Below are positions 7,766-17,353 of a stretch of DNA of 64,000 nucleotides, piece after piece. Below the pieces are notes generated by a model that was not told the origin of the DNA, ran no database searches, and worked only from the letters and a program-made list of their open reading frames with translations. Made by a program: the position numbers and the translations under genes. The DNA is from Candidatus Electrothrix scaldis (lineage in GTDB: Bacteria > Desulfobacterota > Desulfobulbia > Desulfobulbales > Desulfobulbaceae). The stretch is taken from positions 2,489,826-2,553,825 of the forward strand of contig CP138355.1 of NCBI GenBank assembly GCA_033584155.1, in the 5' to 3' direction. Positions within the stretch are counted from its first letter, which is position 1, and each line of letters starts with the position of its first letter.

Positions 7766-9544
7766 ATGTCAACAGAACGTAATAATGAACTCGGCACCAC
7801 CGAGGTGCTATGGAATCTCACCGACCTCTATGAATGCCTGGACGACGAGATGATCCAGGAAGACCTGGACTTCTGCCACCAGGAGGCAGATCTCCTCCAG
7901 GAAAACCAGGGCAAACTGACAGAGCTGGAACCAGCGACTTTCGCCCGTACGGTCCGGCGGCTGGAACGCATCCAGGCCAATCTGGGCCGGATCGAAACCT
8001 ATGCCTTTCTCAACTTTGCCACCCAGGTAAAAAACGCCGAGGCAGGTTCCTTCCTGCAAAAGATCAAAGAGGAAGGCAGCAAGCTCAACAAAAAATTGGT
8101 CTTCTTTAATCTGGAATGGGCCAAGCTGGACCAGGAAACAGCAGAGAACCTGCTCGCCAACGAGGAGGTCGCGACCTATGGTCATTTTCTCCGTAACCTT
8201 CGCCGCTACGCTGATCATCTGCTTTCTGAGGCCGAAGAAAGCCTGCTGGTGGAATTCGAACCTGTGGGTATAGAAAGCTGGCTCAACCTCTTTGAAAAGG
8301 TGCTGGGCTATCTGGAATTCGGGGAAGACAAACGCGGTGAGGAAGAGGTGCTCTCTGACCTCTATTCCAACGACCGGGAAGTGCGGCGCAAGGCGGCCCA
8401 GGAACTGACTGAGGGTCTGCAAAGCCAGCTCCATATCCTTACCCATATCTTTAACACCATTCTGGCGGAAAAAATGATCAGCGACCGCCTGCGCAACTAT
8501 CCCTCCTGGATCAGGACCCGCAACCTGTCCAACGAGCTGGAAGATGTCACCGTGGAGGCCTTGGTCACCGCTTCAGTGGACCGCTACGATCTGGTGCAAC
8601 GCTATTACCGCCTGAAAAAGGAACTTCTGGGCCTGGATGAGTTGCAGGATTATGACCGCTACGCCCCCTTGCCCTCGCTGCCGGATCAGCAGATCTCCTG
8701 GCAGGAATGTCAGGACATGGTCCTGGAGGGATTTCGTGGTTTCTCACCCGAGCTGGCCGATATTGCCGAACTCTTTTTCACGAAAAACTGGATCCATGCC
8801 CCCCTGCTGGACGGCAAACGAGGCGGGGCCTTTGCTCATCCTGCGGTGCCGGACGCTCATCCCTATGTGTTGGTCAATTACACCGGTAATCTGCGCGATG
8901 TCTCCACCGTGGCCCATGAGCTGGGACATGGGGTCCACCAGTACCTTGCCAAAGAACAGGGCTATTATAACAGCAACACCACCTTGGTCCTGGCCGAGAC
9001 CGCCTCGGTCTTTGCCGAGCTACTCATCTTCCATCGTCAACTGGACATCCTTGAAGATCCGGCCCAGCGCCGCGCTTTTACCTGCCAGAAGCTGGAGTCT
9101 ATCTTTGCCACGGTCTTTCGTCAGATCTCCATGAACCAGTTTGAGGAGATGATCCACATTAGTCGCAGAGAACTTGGGGAACTCTCCACTGAGGATCTGT
9201 CTGACCTTTGGATGATAAGTCAGGAAACCATGTTTGATGATTCGGTCAACCTGGGTGAGCAATACCGGATTTGGTGGTCCTATATCCCTCATTTTCTCCA
9301 CACACCGGGCTATGTTTACTCTTATGCCTTTGGCGAGCTGCTGGTCCTGGCCCTCTATCGGATCTACCAGACAGAAGGGGCAGATTCCTTTGTGCCTAAA
9401 TACATCCAGCTGCTCTCCCAGGGGGGTAAGCAGTCCCCCTATGAACTGCTCAAGCCCTTTGACATCGATCTGAACGACCCGGCCTTCTGGCAAGGTGGAC
9501 TGGCCGTGATTGAAGAAATGTTAGTCAGTGTGGAAAAAGGGTAA
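7766..9544 (+). CDS. pepF: M3-family oligoendopeptidase (PepF-like)
   Basis: A cytoplasmic zinc oligopeptidase of about 592 residues. The start is taken at ATG 7766 (MSTERNNELGTTEVLWNLTD); an upstream in-frame ATG at 7685 overlaps the preceding gene and gives an unrelated N-terminus. The M3 N-terminal helical region spans about residues 10-200. The zinc motif HELGH lies in STVAHELGHGVHQYLA at about residue 384, followed by the downstream glutamate in LAETASVFAELL. The C-terminal GYVYSYAFGELLVLALY block is typical of this family. Length and motifs match PepF-type enzymes. It lies 65 bp after the preceding gene on the same strand. Confidence 0.9.
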   Translation: MSTERNNELGTTEVLWNLTDLYECLDDEMIQEDLDFCHQEADLLQENQGKLTELEPATFARTVRRLERIQANLGRIETYAFLNFATQVKNAEAGSFLQKIKEEGSKLNKKLVFFNLEWAKLDQETAENLLANEEVATYGHFLRNLRRYADHLLSEAEESLLVEFEPVGIESWLNLFEKVLGYLEFGEDKRGEEEVLSDLYSNDREVRRKAAQELTEGLQSQLHILTHIFNTILAEKMISDRLRNYPSWIRTRNLSNELEDVTVEALVTASVDRYDLVQRYYRLKKELLGLDELQDYDRYAPLPSLPDQQISWQECQDMVLEGFRGFSPELADIAELFFTKNWIHAPLLDGKRGGAFAHPAVPDAHPYVLVNYTGNLRDVSTVAHELGHGVHQYLAKEQGYYNSNTTLVLAETASVFAELLIFHRQLDILEDPAQRRAFTCQKLESIFATVFRQISMNQFEEMIHISRRELGELSTEDLSDLWMISQETMFDDSVNLGEQYRIWWSYIPHFLHTPGYVYSYAFGELLVLALYRIYQTEGADSFVPKYIQLLSQGGKQSPYELLKPFDIDLNDPAFWQGGLAVIEEMLVSVEKG

Positions 9545-9840
9545 TTTTTCTCTTCAATAGAATCTCTCTATCATAGTATACTTAAAGAATAAGTTTGATT
9601 TTGCCTATTGCAGAGAAAAAATATACTTCTATCAGGGAGGGATGCCCCTTGCCATCCCTCCTGATCCCCCTGTAACATGGCAGTTCCCTGTTGACTTTTC
9701 CCCTGCCATGCTTCTACAAAAAAGAGGGTAAAGGTTTTGACAAAACCTCGTGCCTGTCATCTGTCCTGTGAACAGACAAATCCTCAGGGCGCGAGAAACA
9801 GGTACAAAATACAAAAAACAGCAGGCAGGAAGGAATCGCG

Positions 9841-12228
9841 ATGAAAAAATACGAAGTGCTCCGCCGTATTCAAGAAGCCGCTGCAACCGGGAAAAAAAAC
9901 CTTGATCTTCGAGGATGCTGGCTGCGGGAATTACCACCGGAAATTGGCCAGCTCACCAATCTGGTCCACCTGGACCTCAGCTTCAACAGTCTAACCCAAC
10001 TCCCTAAGGAATTCTGCCGCCTGAGCAAACTGGCTGAGCTTGATCTCAGCGATAATCGTTTGGTTGACCCCTTCCCTATTATCCGCTATCTGCGCAACCT
10101 GACCAGTCTTGACCTCAGCAGCAACCAGCTTCACAAGCTGCCCCCAGAAACCGGACAACTTACCGGACTCACTCATCTGGACCTACGCGATAATCGCCTT
10201 GGTGAACTCCCGGCAGAGATCAGCAAACTGAAACGCATCACCATCCTGGGGCTCAGCGGCAACCAACTCACTGAGCTGCCCCTGGAGATCGGTAATCTCC
10301 GTGCGCTGACCATCATGGATCTCAGCTTTAATCGTCTCCAGCGCCTGCCCTCAACGTTCAGCAATCTACACACCCTCATTCACCTGGATCTCAGTGATAA
10401 CCGTTTTACCGAACTGCCTGAAGAGCTGCTCCGCCTCACCGGCCTCAGCAATCTGGACCTACGCGGTAATCGGCTAGTCAAGCTACCCCAGGAGATGACC
10501 CAGCTCAGCAAATTAAGCACCCTGGACCTCAGCGATAACCAACTCAACAGCCTGCCACCCCGCATTGTTGAACTGACTTCGCTGGATAGCGTTTACTTGG
10601 AAGATAACCCCCTCACCTCACCGCCCCTGGAAATAGCCAGACTGGGCTTCCCGGCAATACAGCAATACTTTGCCTCCTTGGAAAAGGAGAGTCAGATTCT
10701 GGAAGAGGTGCGGGTTATCCTGCTCGGCGAGGGAGGGTCTGGCAAAACCTCCCTCACCCGTTATCTCCTTGATGAGGCTTTTCAGCAGGACGAAGCGCCT
10801 ACCAACGGAATCAGCATTAAAGAGCAGCTGATTCAGGGAGAGGAAAAACAGGTCAAGATCAATATCTGGGATTTCGGTGGTCAGGAAATCATGAACACGG
10901 CCCACCAGCTCTTTCTCTCTCCCCGCAGTCTCTATATCCTGGTGCTGGACGGGGAACGGGATGAGAACCTGGAGTACTGGCTCCGTCATATCGAGAGTTT
11001 TAGTGGGGACTCGCCGGTCCTGATTGTCCTCAATAAGCAGGACATCAATCCTGGATTTATGGTCAACAAACGCTTTCTGCAAAAGAAATACCCGCATATT
11101 TGCGGATTTTTTCAGACCTCATGCGCTAACGGACATGGCATAGAGCAATTTAAATCTGCCCTGATTCAGGAGCTCTTTAGCGAGCATTTTACCGGGACCC
11201 GCTGGAGCTGGAATTGGTTTGCAGTAAAGCAGGCCTTAGAAAACCTCAAAGAACCCTATATCAGCTATACCCAGTTTGAAAGACTCTGCGTTGAGGCCGG
11301 GATTACGGAAAAAACCAGCCAGGACATCCTTCTCGACTTTCTCAATGATCTTGGCTCGATAGTCTATTCAAGAAAATTCAAGGCAAAGGACGGCCAGGTT
11401 TTGGACCCTAAATGGGTCACTGCCGCGATCTATCAAATTATCAATGCAGAAGACGTGGCAGTCCGCAGCGGCATTCTTTCCCTCAGCAACCTAAGGGTTA
11501 TTCTGAATCAAAAAGAGCAGAAGCAGGGTGATCATGAGTACCAAAATCTTATTGAGCTGATGCAGAGTGCTGAACTCTGTTGCCCTCTGGATGAGGAGCA
11601 TGTGCTCATTCCTCAACTCCTGGATTCAGTTGAGCCGGAATTCGCCTTTGATTATGAGGAGTCTCTCCGCTTCGTTCTTGATTATGATACCTTTCTGCCC
11701 TTATCCATTATGTCTCGCTTTATCGTGAAACGGCATAGGGACCTGAAAAACGGGCTGTGCTGGCGTACTGGCATTGTCCTGGAAAACAAGGCCTTTCAGG
11801 CCACGGCCGTTGTCCTGGCAGATAATGCGGCCAATCGTATCGACATCTATGTCACCGGAGCCCAACGCAAGGTCTATCTGGCCCTTATCCGCCTTTCTTT
11901 TCAGGAAATCAATGAGAGCTTTGAAAAAATCCGGGTAACAGAACGGGTTTCCATGCCGGATAATCCAGACTGCTCTGTTGCCTATACCACCCTAATCGCC
12001 TGTACAGAAAAAGGGATTGAAAATCATCTTCCTGATGGGGCAAGTAAAGTCTACCGGGTCAGTGACTTACTAAAATCCATTCAGCCGGATGACGGGGATG
12101 TGGAGCAGGTGATGCCAAACCTGGAGGATATTAAGAGCAGGTTGGCTGCGGCGAACGTCTTTGCGGAAGAGAGGAATAAATTGGCGGCCTTACGGCCTGA
12201 TTTCTTTCGTGGAGGTGGGAAGGACTAA
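9841..12228 (+). CDS. ROCO protein: leucine-rich repeats, Roc GTPase, COR
   Basis: A 795-residue multidomain protein. Residues about 18-270 hold roughly ten leucine-rich repeats of the L-x-x-LDLS-x-N-x-L type with a 23-residue period. A Roc GTPase follows: P-loop LLGEGGSGKTSLTRY at about 296, the G3 motif WDFGGQE at about 343 and the G4 motif NKQD at about 398. A COR dimerisation domain follows (about 430-600, with SYTQFERLC and WVTAAIYQII). The last ~190 residues have no recognised domain. ROCO proteins are GTP-switched scaffolds. No signal peptide is seen, so it should be cytoplasmic. An AGGAAGGA site precedes the ATG. No kinase or other catalytic effector is attached. Confidence 0.9.
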   Translation: MKKYEVLRRIQEAAATGKKNLDLRGCWLRELPPEIGQLTNLVHLDLSFNSLTQLPKEFCRLSKLAELDLSDNRLVDPFPIIRYLRNLTSLDLSSNQLHKLPPETGQLTGLTHLDLRDNRLGELPAEISKLKRITILGLSGNQLTELPLEIGNLRALTIMDLSFNRLQRLPSTFSNLHTLIHLDLSDNRFTELPEELLRLTGLSNLDLRGNRLVKLPQEMTQLSKLSTLDLSDNQLNSLPPRIVELTSLDSVYLEDNPLTSPPLEIARLGFPAIQQYFASLEKESQILEEVRVILLGEGGSGKTSLTRYLLDEAFQQDEAPTNGISIKEQLIQGEEKQVKINIWDFGGQEIMNTAHQLFLSPRSLYILVLDGERDENLEYWLRHIESFSGDSPVLIVLNKQDINPGFMVNKRFLQKKYPHICGFFQTSCANGHGIEQFKSALIQELFSEHFTGTRWSWNWFAVKQALENLKEPYISYTQFERLCVEAGITEKTSQDILLDFLNDLGSIVYSRKFKAKDGQVLDPKWVTAAIYQIINAEDVAVRSGILSLSNLRVILNQKEQKQGDHEYQNLIELMQSAELCCPLDEEHVLIPQLLDSVEPEFAFDYEESLRFVLDYDTFLPLSIMSRFIVKRHRDLKNGLCWRTGIVLENKAFQATAVVLADNAANRIDIYVTGAQRKVYLALIRLSFQEINESFEKIRVTERVSMPDNPDCSVAYTTLIACTEKGIENHLPDGASKVYRVSDLLKSIQPDDGDVEQVMPNLEDIKSRLAAANVFAEERNKLAALRPDFFRGGGKD

Positions 12229-12515
12229 AAACAAGGACATTCAGGAATCCTTCAGGATCTGATTAATGACAGCCCCAGGCATGCTCAGCTCTCCAACAGA
12301 TCGCCAGTAGCATTTCCACAAAGATAGATAAACATCAAACTACCACACTGTTATCGCATGGTTTAGCATCAAATCTAGCATATTGGAGCACCATAAATAC
12401 ATCACCATTTCATGTTATTACGGTATATTCTCCGTTCAAATTTTTTCTTTCCACATTTTTTATTATGTGATACCGTTGATGTATATTTTTTATACACATC
12501 TACAAGGGTACGAAC

Positions 12516-13054
12516 ATGAAAAAAAAGATTAACTTTAATTAACCATTCTATCTACCAAACATCATTATATTAATTTCCATTTTCAATATCATAGACACTA
12601 CGCGTTATGCTCAGTCCAAAATGTATCTTTGGAAAGATGAAAATGGCGTGTTTAATGCTTCTGAGGAAATACCAGGTTGGTGGCCTCCAAAAACTAATTG
12701 TATCGCATGGGTACCTGGAAAAGAAAATAAAGTTGCCGATTTTGTTAAGACGACACAAAAATTAGCTTTGTGTCTTTTACCGGATAACACCAAAGAAAAA
12801 GTTAAAAAACAAGGCCAAAAAAAACCAAGGAAGAACAAGTTGTTGAAAAAGAAACCCCCGAACCAACAGACAAAGAAATTCGGATATATTGTACTTACCA
12901 AAAGAGTCTTTTGCAATTTCTAGATAGACAGAACACCGAGGAAGCCGCTGCTGAATATATAAGTAAAAAATTTGAAATATCGAAAGAGGACCTACTTGAG
13001 ATACATTCTAAGGTGGTAGATTACAAGGGAGGAGATTACAAATGTACTTACTAA
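12516..13054 (+). pseudogene. Secreted DUF4124-like protein, nonsense plus frameshift
   Basis: An ATG at 12516 starts MKKKINFN followed by an in-frame TAA at 12540. The same frame continues with a hydrophobic signal-like stretch (LPNIIILISIFNII, then RYAQS) and MYLWKDENGVFNASEEIP, resembling the N-terminus of DUF4124 proteins. In the run of eight A at about 12818 the coherent reading shifts by one base into EEQVVEKETPEPTDKE and later EEAAAEYISKKFEISKEDLL, ending TAA at 13054. Adding one A restores length divisibility by three. The stop plus frameshift point to gene decay. The A-run shift alone could be an assembly error or slippage. Confidence 0.65.
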
Positions 13055-13079
13055 ATTGTGTTAGCTTGCTGACACGTTG

Positions 13080-13108
13080 AAGCTTCTCACAAGGAGAAGT
13101 ATTTTTTC
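13080..13108 (+). terminator. Intrinsic terminator after the DUF4124-like pseudogene
   Basis: GCTTCTC pairs with GAGAAG across a short ACAAG loop and is followed by ATTTTTT on the plus strand, 25 bp after the pseudogene stop. Confidence 0.6.
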
Positions 13109-13216
13109 CAGAAGATCGGAACATTCCCGAAAAAAACATACTCTATTGTCTCACCCCAAGGGGAGGGTGAGATGGATGTTTATCAATTTATCCTGGACAG
13201 GCCATACATGCGCCAG

Positions 13217-14317
13217 TCAATGTTCATACAAATGACAGTCCCTGGTTAAGCGATGTACTATTGCTTTAGTGACTTCTTCCTGATCATCAAAATATATGGT
13301 TTCTGTTTTAAGTACCTGATACGTTTCATGCCCTTTTCCCGCCAGAATTACGACATCGTTACCATTAGCCTCATTAACAATAAACTCAATAGCTTTTCTC
13401 CTATCCTGAATCAAGATATAATCGTGACAAGCAGGATCAATCCCTTTCACGATTTCATCCATAATGCCTTGGCTCTCCTCTAAACGAGGATTATCATCTG
13501 TAACCACAAAAAAATCAGAAATCCCTCCGGCAATCCTTCCCATTTGACTTCTCTTCCCTTTATCCCGGTTTCCGCCGCAGCCAAAAAGAAGCAAAAGACG
13601 GCCTTGCCGCTGTTCTGCAATTTTTTTCACGGTAAGCAATGCATTTTCAAGGGCATCCGGGGTGTGAGCATAATCAATCAGGACCATAAACTTTTGCCCG
13701 GCTTCAACGTTTTCCAGACGGCCTTTCGGCGGTCGACATGAAGACAAGACTTCGCTGATATATTTCTCAGAAATACCTATATGTCTCAGGACGGTCACTG
13801 CTGCCTTGATATTCAGTACATTGAAATCGCCAACAAGTTGCGTCGGGAACGCAACAGAAGTTTCAGCGAAATTTTCAGGATAAATTTTATGCGCTCCGCC
13901 CTCAGCCATGAATCGCTGTTTCACAGCCTCATACTTTTGGAATGTTTTATGATAATCAAGATGATCACGCGTAATATTGGTGAGTACTTTCACATCAAAA
14001 TCAACATGCTTGATTCGTTCCTGATCTATCCCCTCGGAAGTTACTTCCATTACGAAATGCGTGCCACCCTGAGCCAGATGATCTTCCATGAATTTAAGAA
14101 TATCCAATGGTTCGGGGGTAGACAAGTCCTTGTTTCCTGAGTTCAGTGTCCCTAAAACAAAAGGTTTATAACCGGCTGTTTTGAGCACTTCTCCAAGCAA
14201 ATGGGCGACTGTTGTTTTCCCATTTGTCCCGGTGATGCCAATGACATAAAGGTTATGAGAGGGGTGCTCGCTATGATTGAGCAGGTGAGAAATGGCTTCT
14301 TTTTGAGGATTATTCAA
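13217..14317 (-). CDS. Short MurE-like Mur ligase lacking the N-terminal domain
   Basis: A 366-residue Mur ligase-type amide-bond ligase. It has the P-loop GITGTNGKTTV at residue about 27, the MurE-type block VMEVTSEGIDQERIKHVDFD followed by LTNITRDHLDYHKT, the ID-YAHTPD motif at about 217, the GCGGNRDKGKR motif, and DDNPRLE at about 277, close to the DNPR motif of diaminopimelate-adding MurE. It begins directly at the ATPase domain, so the N-terminal UDP-MurNAc-binding domain (~100 residues) is absent. The central domain is also about 50-60 residues short. Start is TTG at 14317 with AAGGGAG just upstream. It stands alone, away from a cell-wall cluster. It may ligate a different acceptor; function is not known. 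Confidence 0.75.
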   Translation of the reverse strand: MNNPQKEAISHLLNHSEHPSHNLYVIGITGTNGKTTVAHLLGEVLKTAGYKPFVLGTLNSGNKDLSTPEPLDILKFMEDHLAQGGTHFVMEVTSEGIDQERIKHVDFDVKVLTNITRDHLDYHKTFQKYEAVKQRFMAEGGAHKIYPENFAETSVAFPTQLVGDFNVLNIKAAVTVLRHIGISEKYISEVLSSCRPPKGRLENVEAGQKFMVLIDYAHTPDALENALLTVKKIAEQRQGRLLLLFGCGGNRDKGKRSQMGRIAGGISDFFVVTDDNPRLEESQGIMDEIVKGIDPACHDYILIQDRRKAIEFIVNEANGNDVVILAGKGHETYQVLKTETIYFDDQEEVTKAIVHRLTRDCHLYEH

Positions 14318-14483
14318 AATAGCTCCCTTGATAGATATTTATTATCCATTTGTATATATTACAAATAGATTTCCTACAGAGAGCTTCTTTACGCTCAATT
14401 ATTATTCAGCAGTAAATGTATCAAAGGCATTGTCGTTGCATTAACCCGCTCCCCATGATAATTTCGTCTGCCTTAAATCGAAC

Positions 14484-14707
14484 GGGTGCGGCTCTTCTAA
14501 ATCAAAGCTAGGGTATTGAAAAAGTGCCAATACTTCATTTCACTTTAAGTGCTATTTGTCTAAACTGCTCCTGTTAATGTGGTGGTAATTATGGGGTCTA
14601 TTTTTACCGGATTAAAAGTAGAGCAGTTCGAGCGAATAACACTCCATTTGAAATTTACAATTGATATATTATGAATATGTTAACATCAAAACAGAAGAGC
14701 CGCACCC
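14484..14707. mobile_element. MITE related to the ISKra4 element at 34.6 kb
   Basis: A 224-bp non-coding block has perfect terminal inverted repeats GGGTGCGGCTCTTCT. It is flanked by the 9-bp direct duplication AAATCGAAC (14475-14483 and 14708-14716). The same outer 11 bases end the defective ISKra4-family element at 34600-35896, and subterminal AATATGTTAAC is shared. It lies only 37 bp downstream of the Rpn-type gene's stop codon. Confidence 0.85.
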
Positions 14708-14918
14708 AAATCGAACTCAACAATATTATTAGAGAATATCTTGTTATAACAATATGTCGCGGATGACCTCGACAGGTCTTTGCAGTTTACGGGCAATCTG
14801 TTCCATGTCCATTCCACTCTCATGTAGCGCTTTTGCTGTTATTGAAAGCATTTTCATTTCTTCAGCCTGAGCCTTTTCTTTCTGCCTGCGTTCCTCTTCC
14901 TTCTGTTTACGTTCTTCT

Positions 14919-16329
14919 GGCTCTTCGTAGATTAGTGGGGAAAGTAGTCTCTCTACATAATTGGAATAGATATTTTAGGTACCTCTGGTAAAATTTACAG
15001 AAAAAATCTAACGAGGTTTTTCTGTGAAATTGCTTTCTCTTGCTTATATTAAGGATGCGGCCCGGTCTGTAAAACGAGTTTGCGAAGAAATGTTTACCGA
15101 GGCAACAGACTCTGTTTTGACAGAACTTCTCGGAGTTGCTGCTTTGAAGGTTAATATGTACTGTTTGCGATTGGAAGGTGTGGAAGATGTGCTTCATCTA
15201 CGATGCTCTCATCGTGATGATATAGCCATCTGCTTCCGTTGCGGTACTCCTTCCGAAGCAATACATGAAGAAAAGGAGCGTTGCGTCCGACATCTTGATA
15301 TCTGGGGAAAGAGGACTTTTTTACATTTTTTCTCCCGTCGTTTCATGTGTGAACAGTGTCAAAAACCGTTCACGGAATCATTGCCTTTTATTGAAAAATT
15401 TAGAAGACATACTAAGGAATTTGAACGACATATTTATGAACGATGTAAGGCGGGCTGCCGAAAAAAAGTCGCCATAAAAGAGAAATTGAGCCAAGCGACT
15501 GTGAAAGAGATTCTCAACCGATTCGCCCGCCGCATACCGGAACGCAATAGCGGCCTATTCACACGGGTACTCGGGATTGATGAAATTTCTCTGAAGAAAC
15601 GGCATAGGCAATTTGTTCTTGTCATTTCAGATATAAGCAGCAGGAGTATTCTCGCAGTCCTACCGGATCGCCGTAAAGATACTCTCGAAAAATGGCTCAA
15701 TGAATTAACGGAGGAACAACGCCGGGCGATTAAATTTGTATCTATTGATATGTGGGCACCTTATGCTCAGGCAATTCGCACGAAACTCCCAAAATCTCGG
15801 CTTACAGTTGATAGATTTCATGTGATGAAACAGCTGAATGAGCGTTTGGGACAGATGCGTCGTAAAATTCAGCGTGCTCTTCCTGATGAGAAAAAGGACA
15901 TATTAAAGGGAATACGTTGGATTCTTGTGAGAAACAGGGAAGAACTTTCCACCGAAGAAGAGTCGCGTTTGACCGAGGTGCTTGCCCTCCATCCTGAACT
16001 AAGAGAACTCTACCTTATCAAAGAAGAATTTAGGTGTATTTTTGAGCGCGTAAGAAGTCGGGATAAAGCATCGAAGTTCCTAAGAGCCTGGATATGGAAA
16101 GCTCGGGTGACAGGAAATGTGTTTCTTTTGAAGTTTGTTGGTACGCTGGAAAATTGGTGGAATGAAGTTTTGAACTATTTTGTCGAGCGGGTTACAAACG
16201 GCTTTGTTGAAGGACTCAATAACAGCATAAGAAACATTATTCGTACAGCGTTTGGCTACAGAAATTTTGAAAATTTTAGGCTCCGGGTATTTGCGGAACA
16301 TGGGGTTCCCCACTAATCTACGAAGAGCC
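14919..16329. mobile_element. ISL3-family insertion sequence, intact
   Basis: Perfect terminal inverted repeats of 24 bp start GGCTCTTCGTAGATTAG at 14919 and mirror it up to 16329. The 8-bp sequence GTTCTTCT is duplicated on both sides (14911-14918 and 16330-16337), the size expected for ISL3. The element is 1411 bp long and holds one transposase gene on the plus strand, opposite to the Rpn gene it interrupts. Confidence 0.95.
15024..16316 (+). CDS. ISL3-family transposase
   Basis: A 430-residue DDE transposase. An N-terminal zinc-binding region (ICFRCG about residue 73, then MCEQC about 108) precedes a helix-turn-helix. The catalytic core includes LGIDEISLKK (about 186), VSIDMWAPYAQA (about 240), VDRFHVMKQLN (about 260) and the late FVEGLNNSIRNIIRTAFGYRNFENF motif typical of ISL3. 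The gene is intact and its stop lies 13 bp from the right end of the element, so mobility is plausible. Confidence 0.93.
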   Translation: MKLLSLAYIKDAARSVKRVCEEMFTEATDSVLTELLGVAALKVNMYCLRLEGVEDVLHLRCSHRDDIAICFRCGTPSEAIHEEKERCVRHLDIWGKRTFLHFFSRRFMCEQCQKPFTESLPFIEKFRRHTKEFERHIYERCKAGCRKKVAIKEKLSQATVKEILNRFARRIPERNSGLFTRVLGIDEISLKKRHRQFVLVISDISSRSILAVLPDRRKDTLEKWLNELTEEQRRAIKFVSIDMWAPYAQAIRTKLPKSRLTVDRFHVMKQLNERLGQMRRKIQRALPDEKKDILKGIRWILVRNREELSTEEESRLTEVLALHPELRELYLIKEEFRCIFERVRSRDKASKFLRAWIWKARVTGNVFLLKFVGTLENWWNEVLNYFVERVTNGFVEGLNNSIRNIIRTAFGYRNFENFRLRVFAEHGVPH

Positions 16330-17353
16330 GTTCTTCTTTCGCCTTGGCTTCTGCTGCTTCTGTTCTTGCGTTAGCCTTTTTTACTTCCCGATCAGCAAGT
16401 TCCCTTCCTTCTGCAAGGGCTGTCTTATACACATTCTGCTCAATTCGCTTAGAATCAAGATATTTCTCGTAGCTCTTCTTCTCATCTTCGGGCAGATTGT
16501 CTACCCGTAGCTTTTCTTTAGCTTCCTTCAGTCCTCTGGCCTTGAATTCGTCTTTGATCTCATTATTTTTCAGAAAATAAATCCATTCATCCAGGCTGTC
16601 TTTGGCTAGATCGTCAAATTTATTGACTTTGAGCAGGTAATAGGTGGTAAAAATATCAGATACTTTGCTGATAGGATAGGCCTTTTTCTGGGCTGCATTC
16701 AGCTCCAGAACGTCGTCGGTGTGCATGCCGACAAAATTTGTTGAACCGATATAGACGTAATCTTTGCCCAATCCTAGATCGAAGTAGACGATGTTGATGG
16801 AGAAAATCTTTTTGATGTTTTCATAATCCTCGCCTTCAGAAATATGCTCGGTGAGCAGCTTGGCCTGCCCGAAGTTCATACGGTGGAAGAAATCTCTTTC
16901 CCGCTCGTTCTGCACTTCGATCAGCATCAGGTCGTCCGCAGTGTTTTTAACGAGGATATCGATCTTGTTAAACTTGCTGTCTTCCCGTTCCTTATTGCTT
17001 TCGCCTTCCAGAATTTCGCTGATTTTTATGTCTTCTTTGAGCAGCTCAGAAAGAAAGCCCTCAAGAATGCCGAAATTTGCTTTCTGGCGCAGGAGCCGTT
17101 TGATGGCCCAGTCGAATCGGATGTGTTTTTTCATAACTTTTCTTTTTTCATTTTATGACCCTAAATCTACATAAATATGCAAACTTAGTCAAGCAACCCA
17201 ATTAAAATGAACAGGATTTGAACCCGCTATCCCGCCTCCGGCCCCATCACTGCACTGTCTGGTGCATGTTGTTTTTTGGTGCGCTTCTTTCGTTATTACA
17301 AAAATTTACTTACTTGACGGTGCGGTAACTTAAATGTTACTATATGTAGTGTT

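Larger units (their letters stand above)
14744..17134 (-). pseudogene. Rpn-type PD-(D/E)XK transposase-nuclease gene, split by an ISL3 element
   Basis: The N-terminal part (17134 to 16330) begins MKKHIRFDWAIKRLLRQKAN and carries the nuclease core KFNKIDILV with LMLIEVQNE. The C-terminal part (14918 to 14744) reads EERKQKEEERRQKEKAQAEE and ends with a short helix-turn-helix-like tail SGMDMEQIARKLQRPVEVIR. Removing the 1411-bp IS and one copy of the 8-bp target duplication leaves exactly 972 bp (323 codons) in one frame. The gene was intact when the IS inserted. Rpn/YhgA-type proteins are recombination-promoting nucleases. The N-terminal ORF now ends a few codons into the IS. Confidence 0.85.

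Noticed and set aside
7808-8446. Long antisense frame (212 codons) over the M3 peptidase
   Set aside because: It is the shadow of a well-supported coding gene. The same holds for antisense frames over ppsA, the DEAD-box helicase, the ABC-F gene and the SIR2-like gene.
17195-17245. T-arm-like sequence (minus strand GCGGGTTCAAATCC) suggesting a tRNA
   Set aside because: Only the T-loop consensus is convincing. I could not build matching acceptor, D and anticodon arms, so at most it is a remnant or att-like scar.
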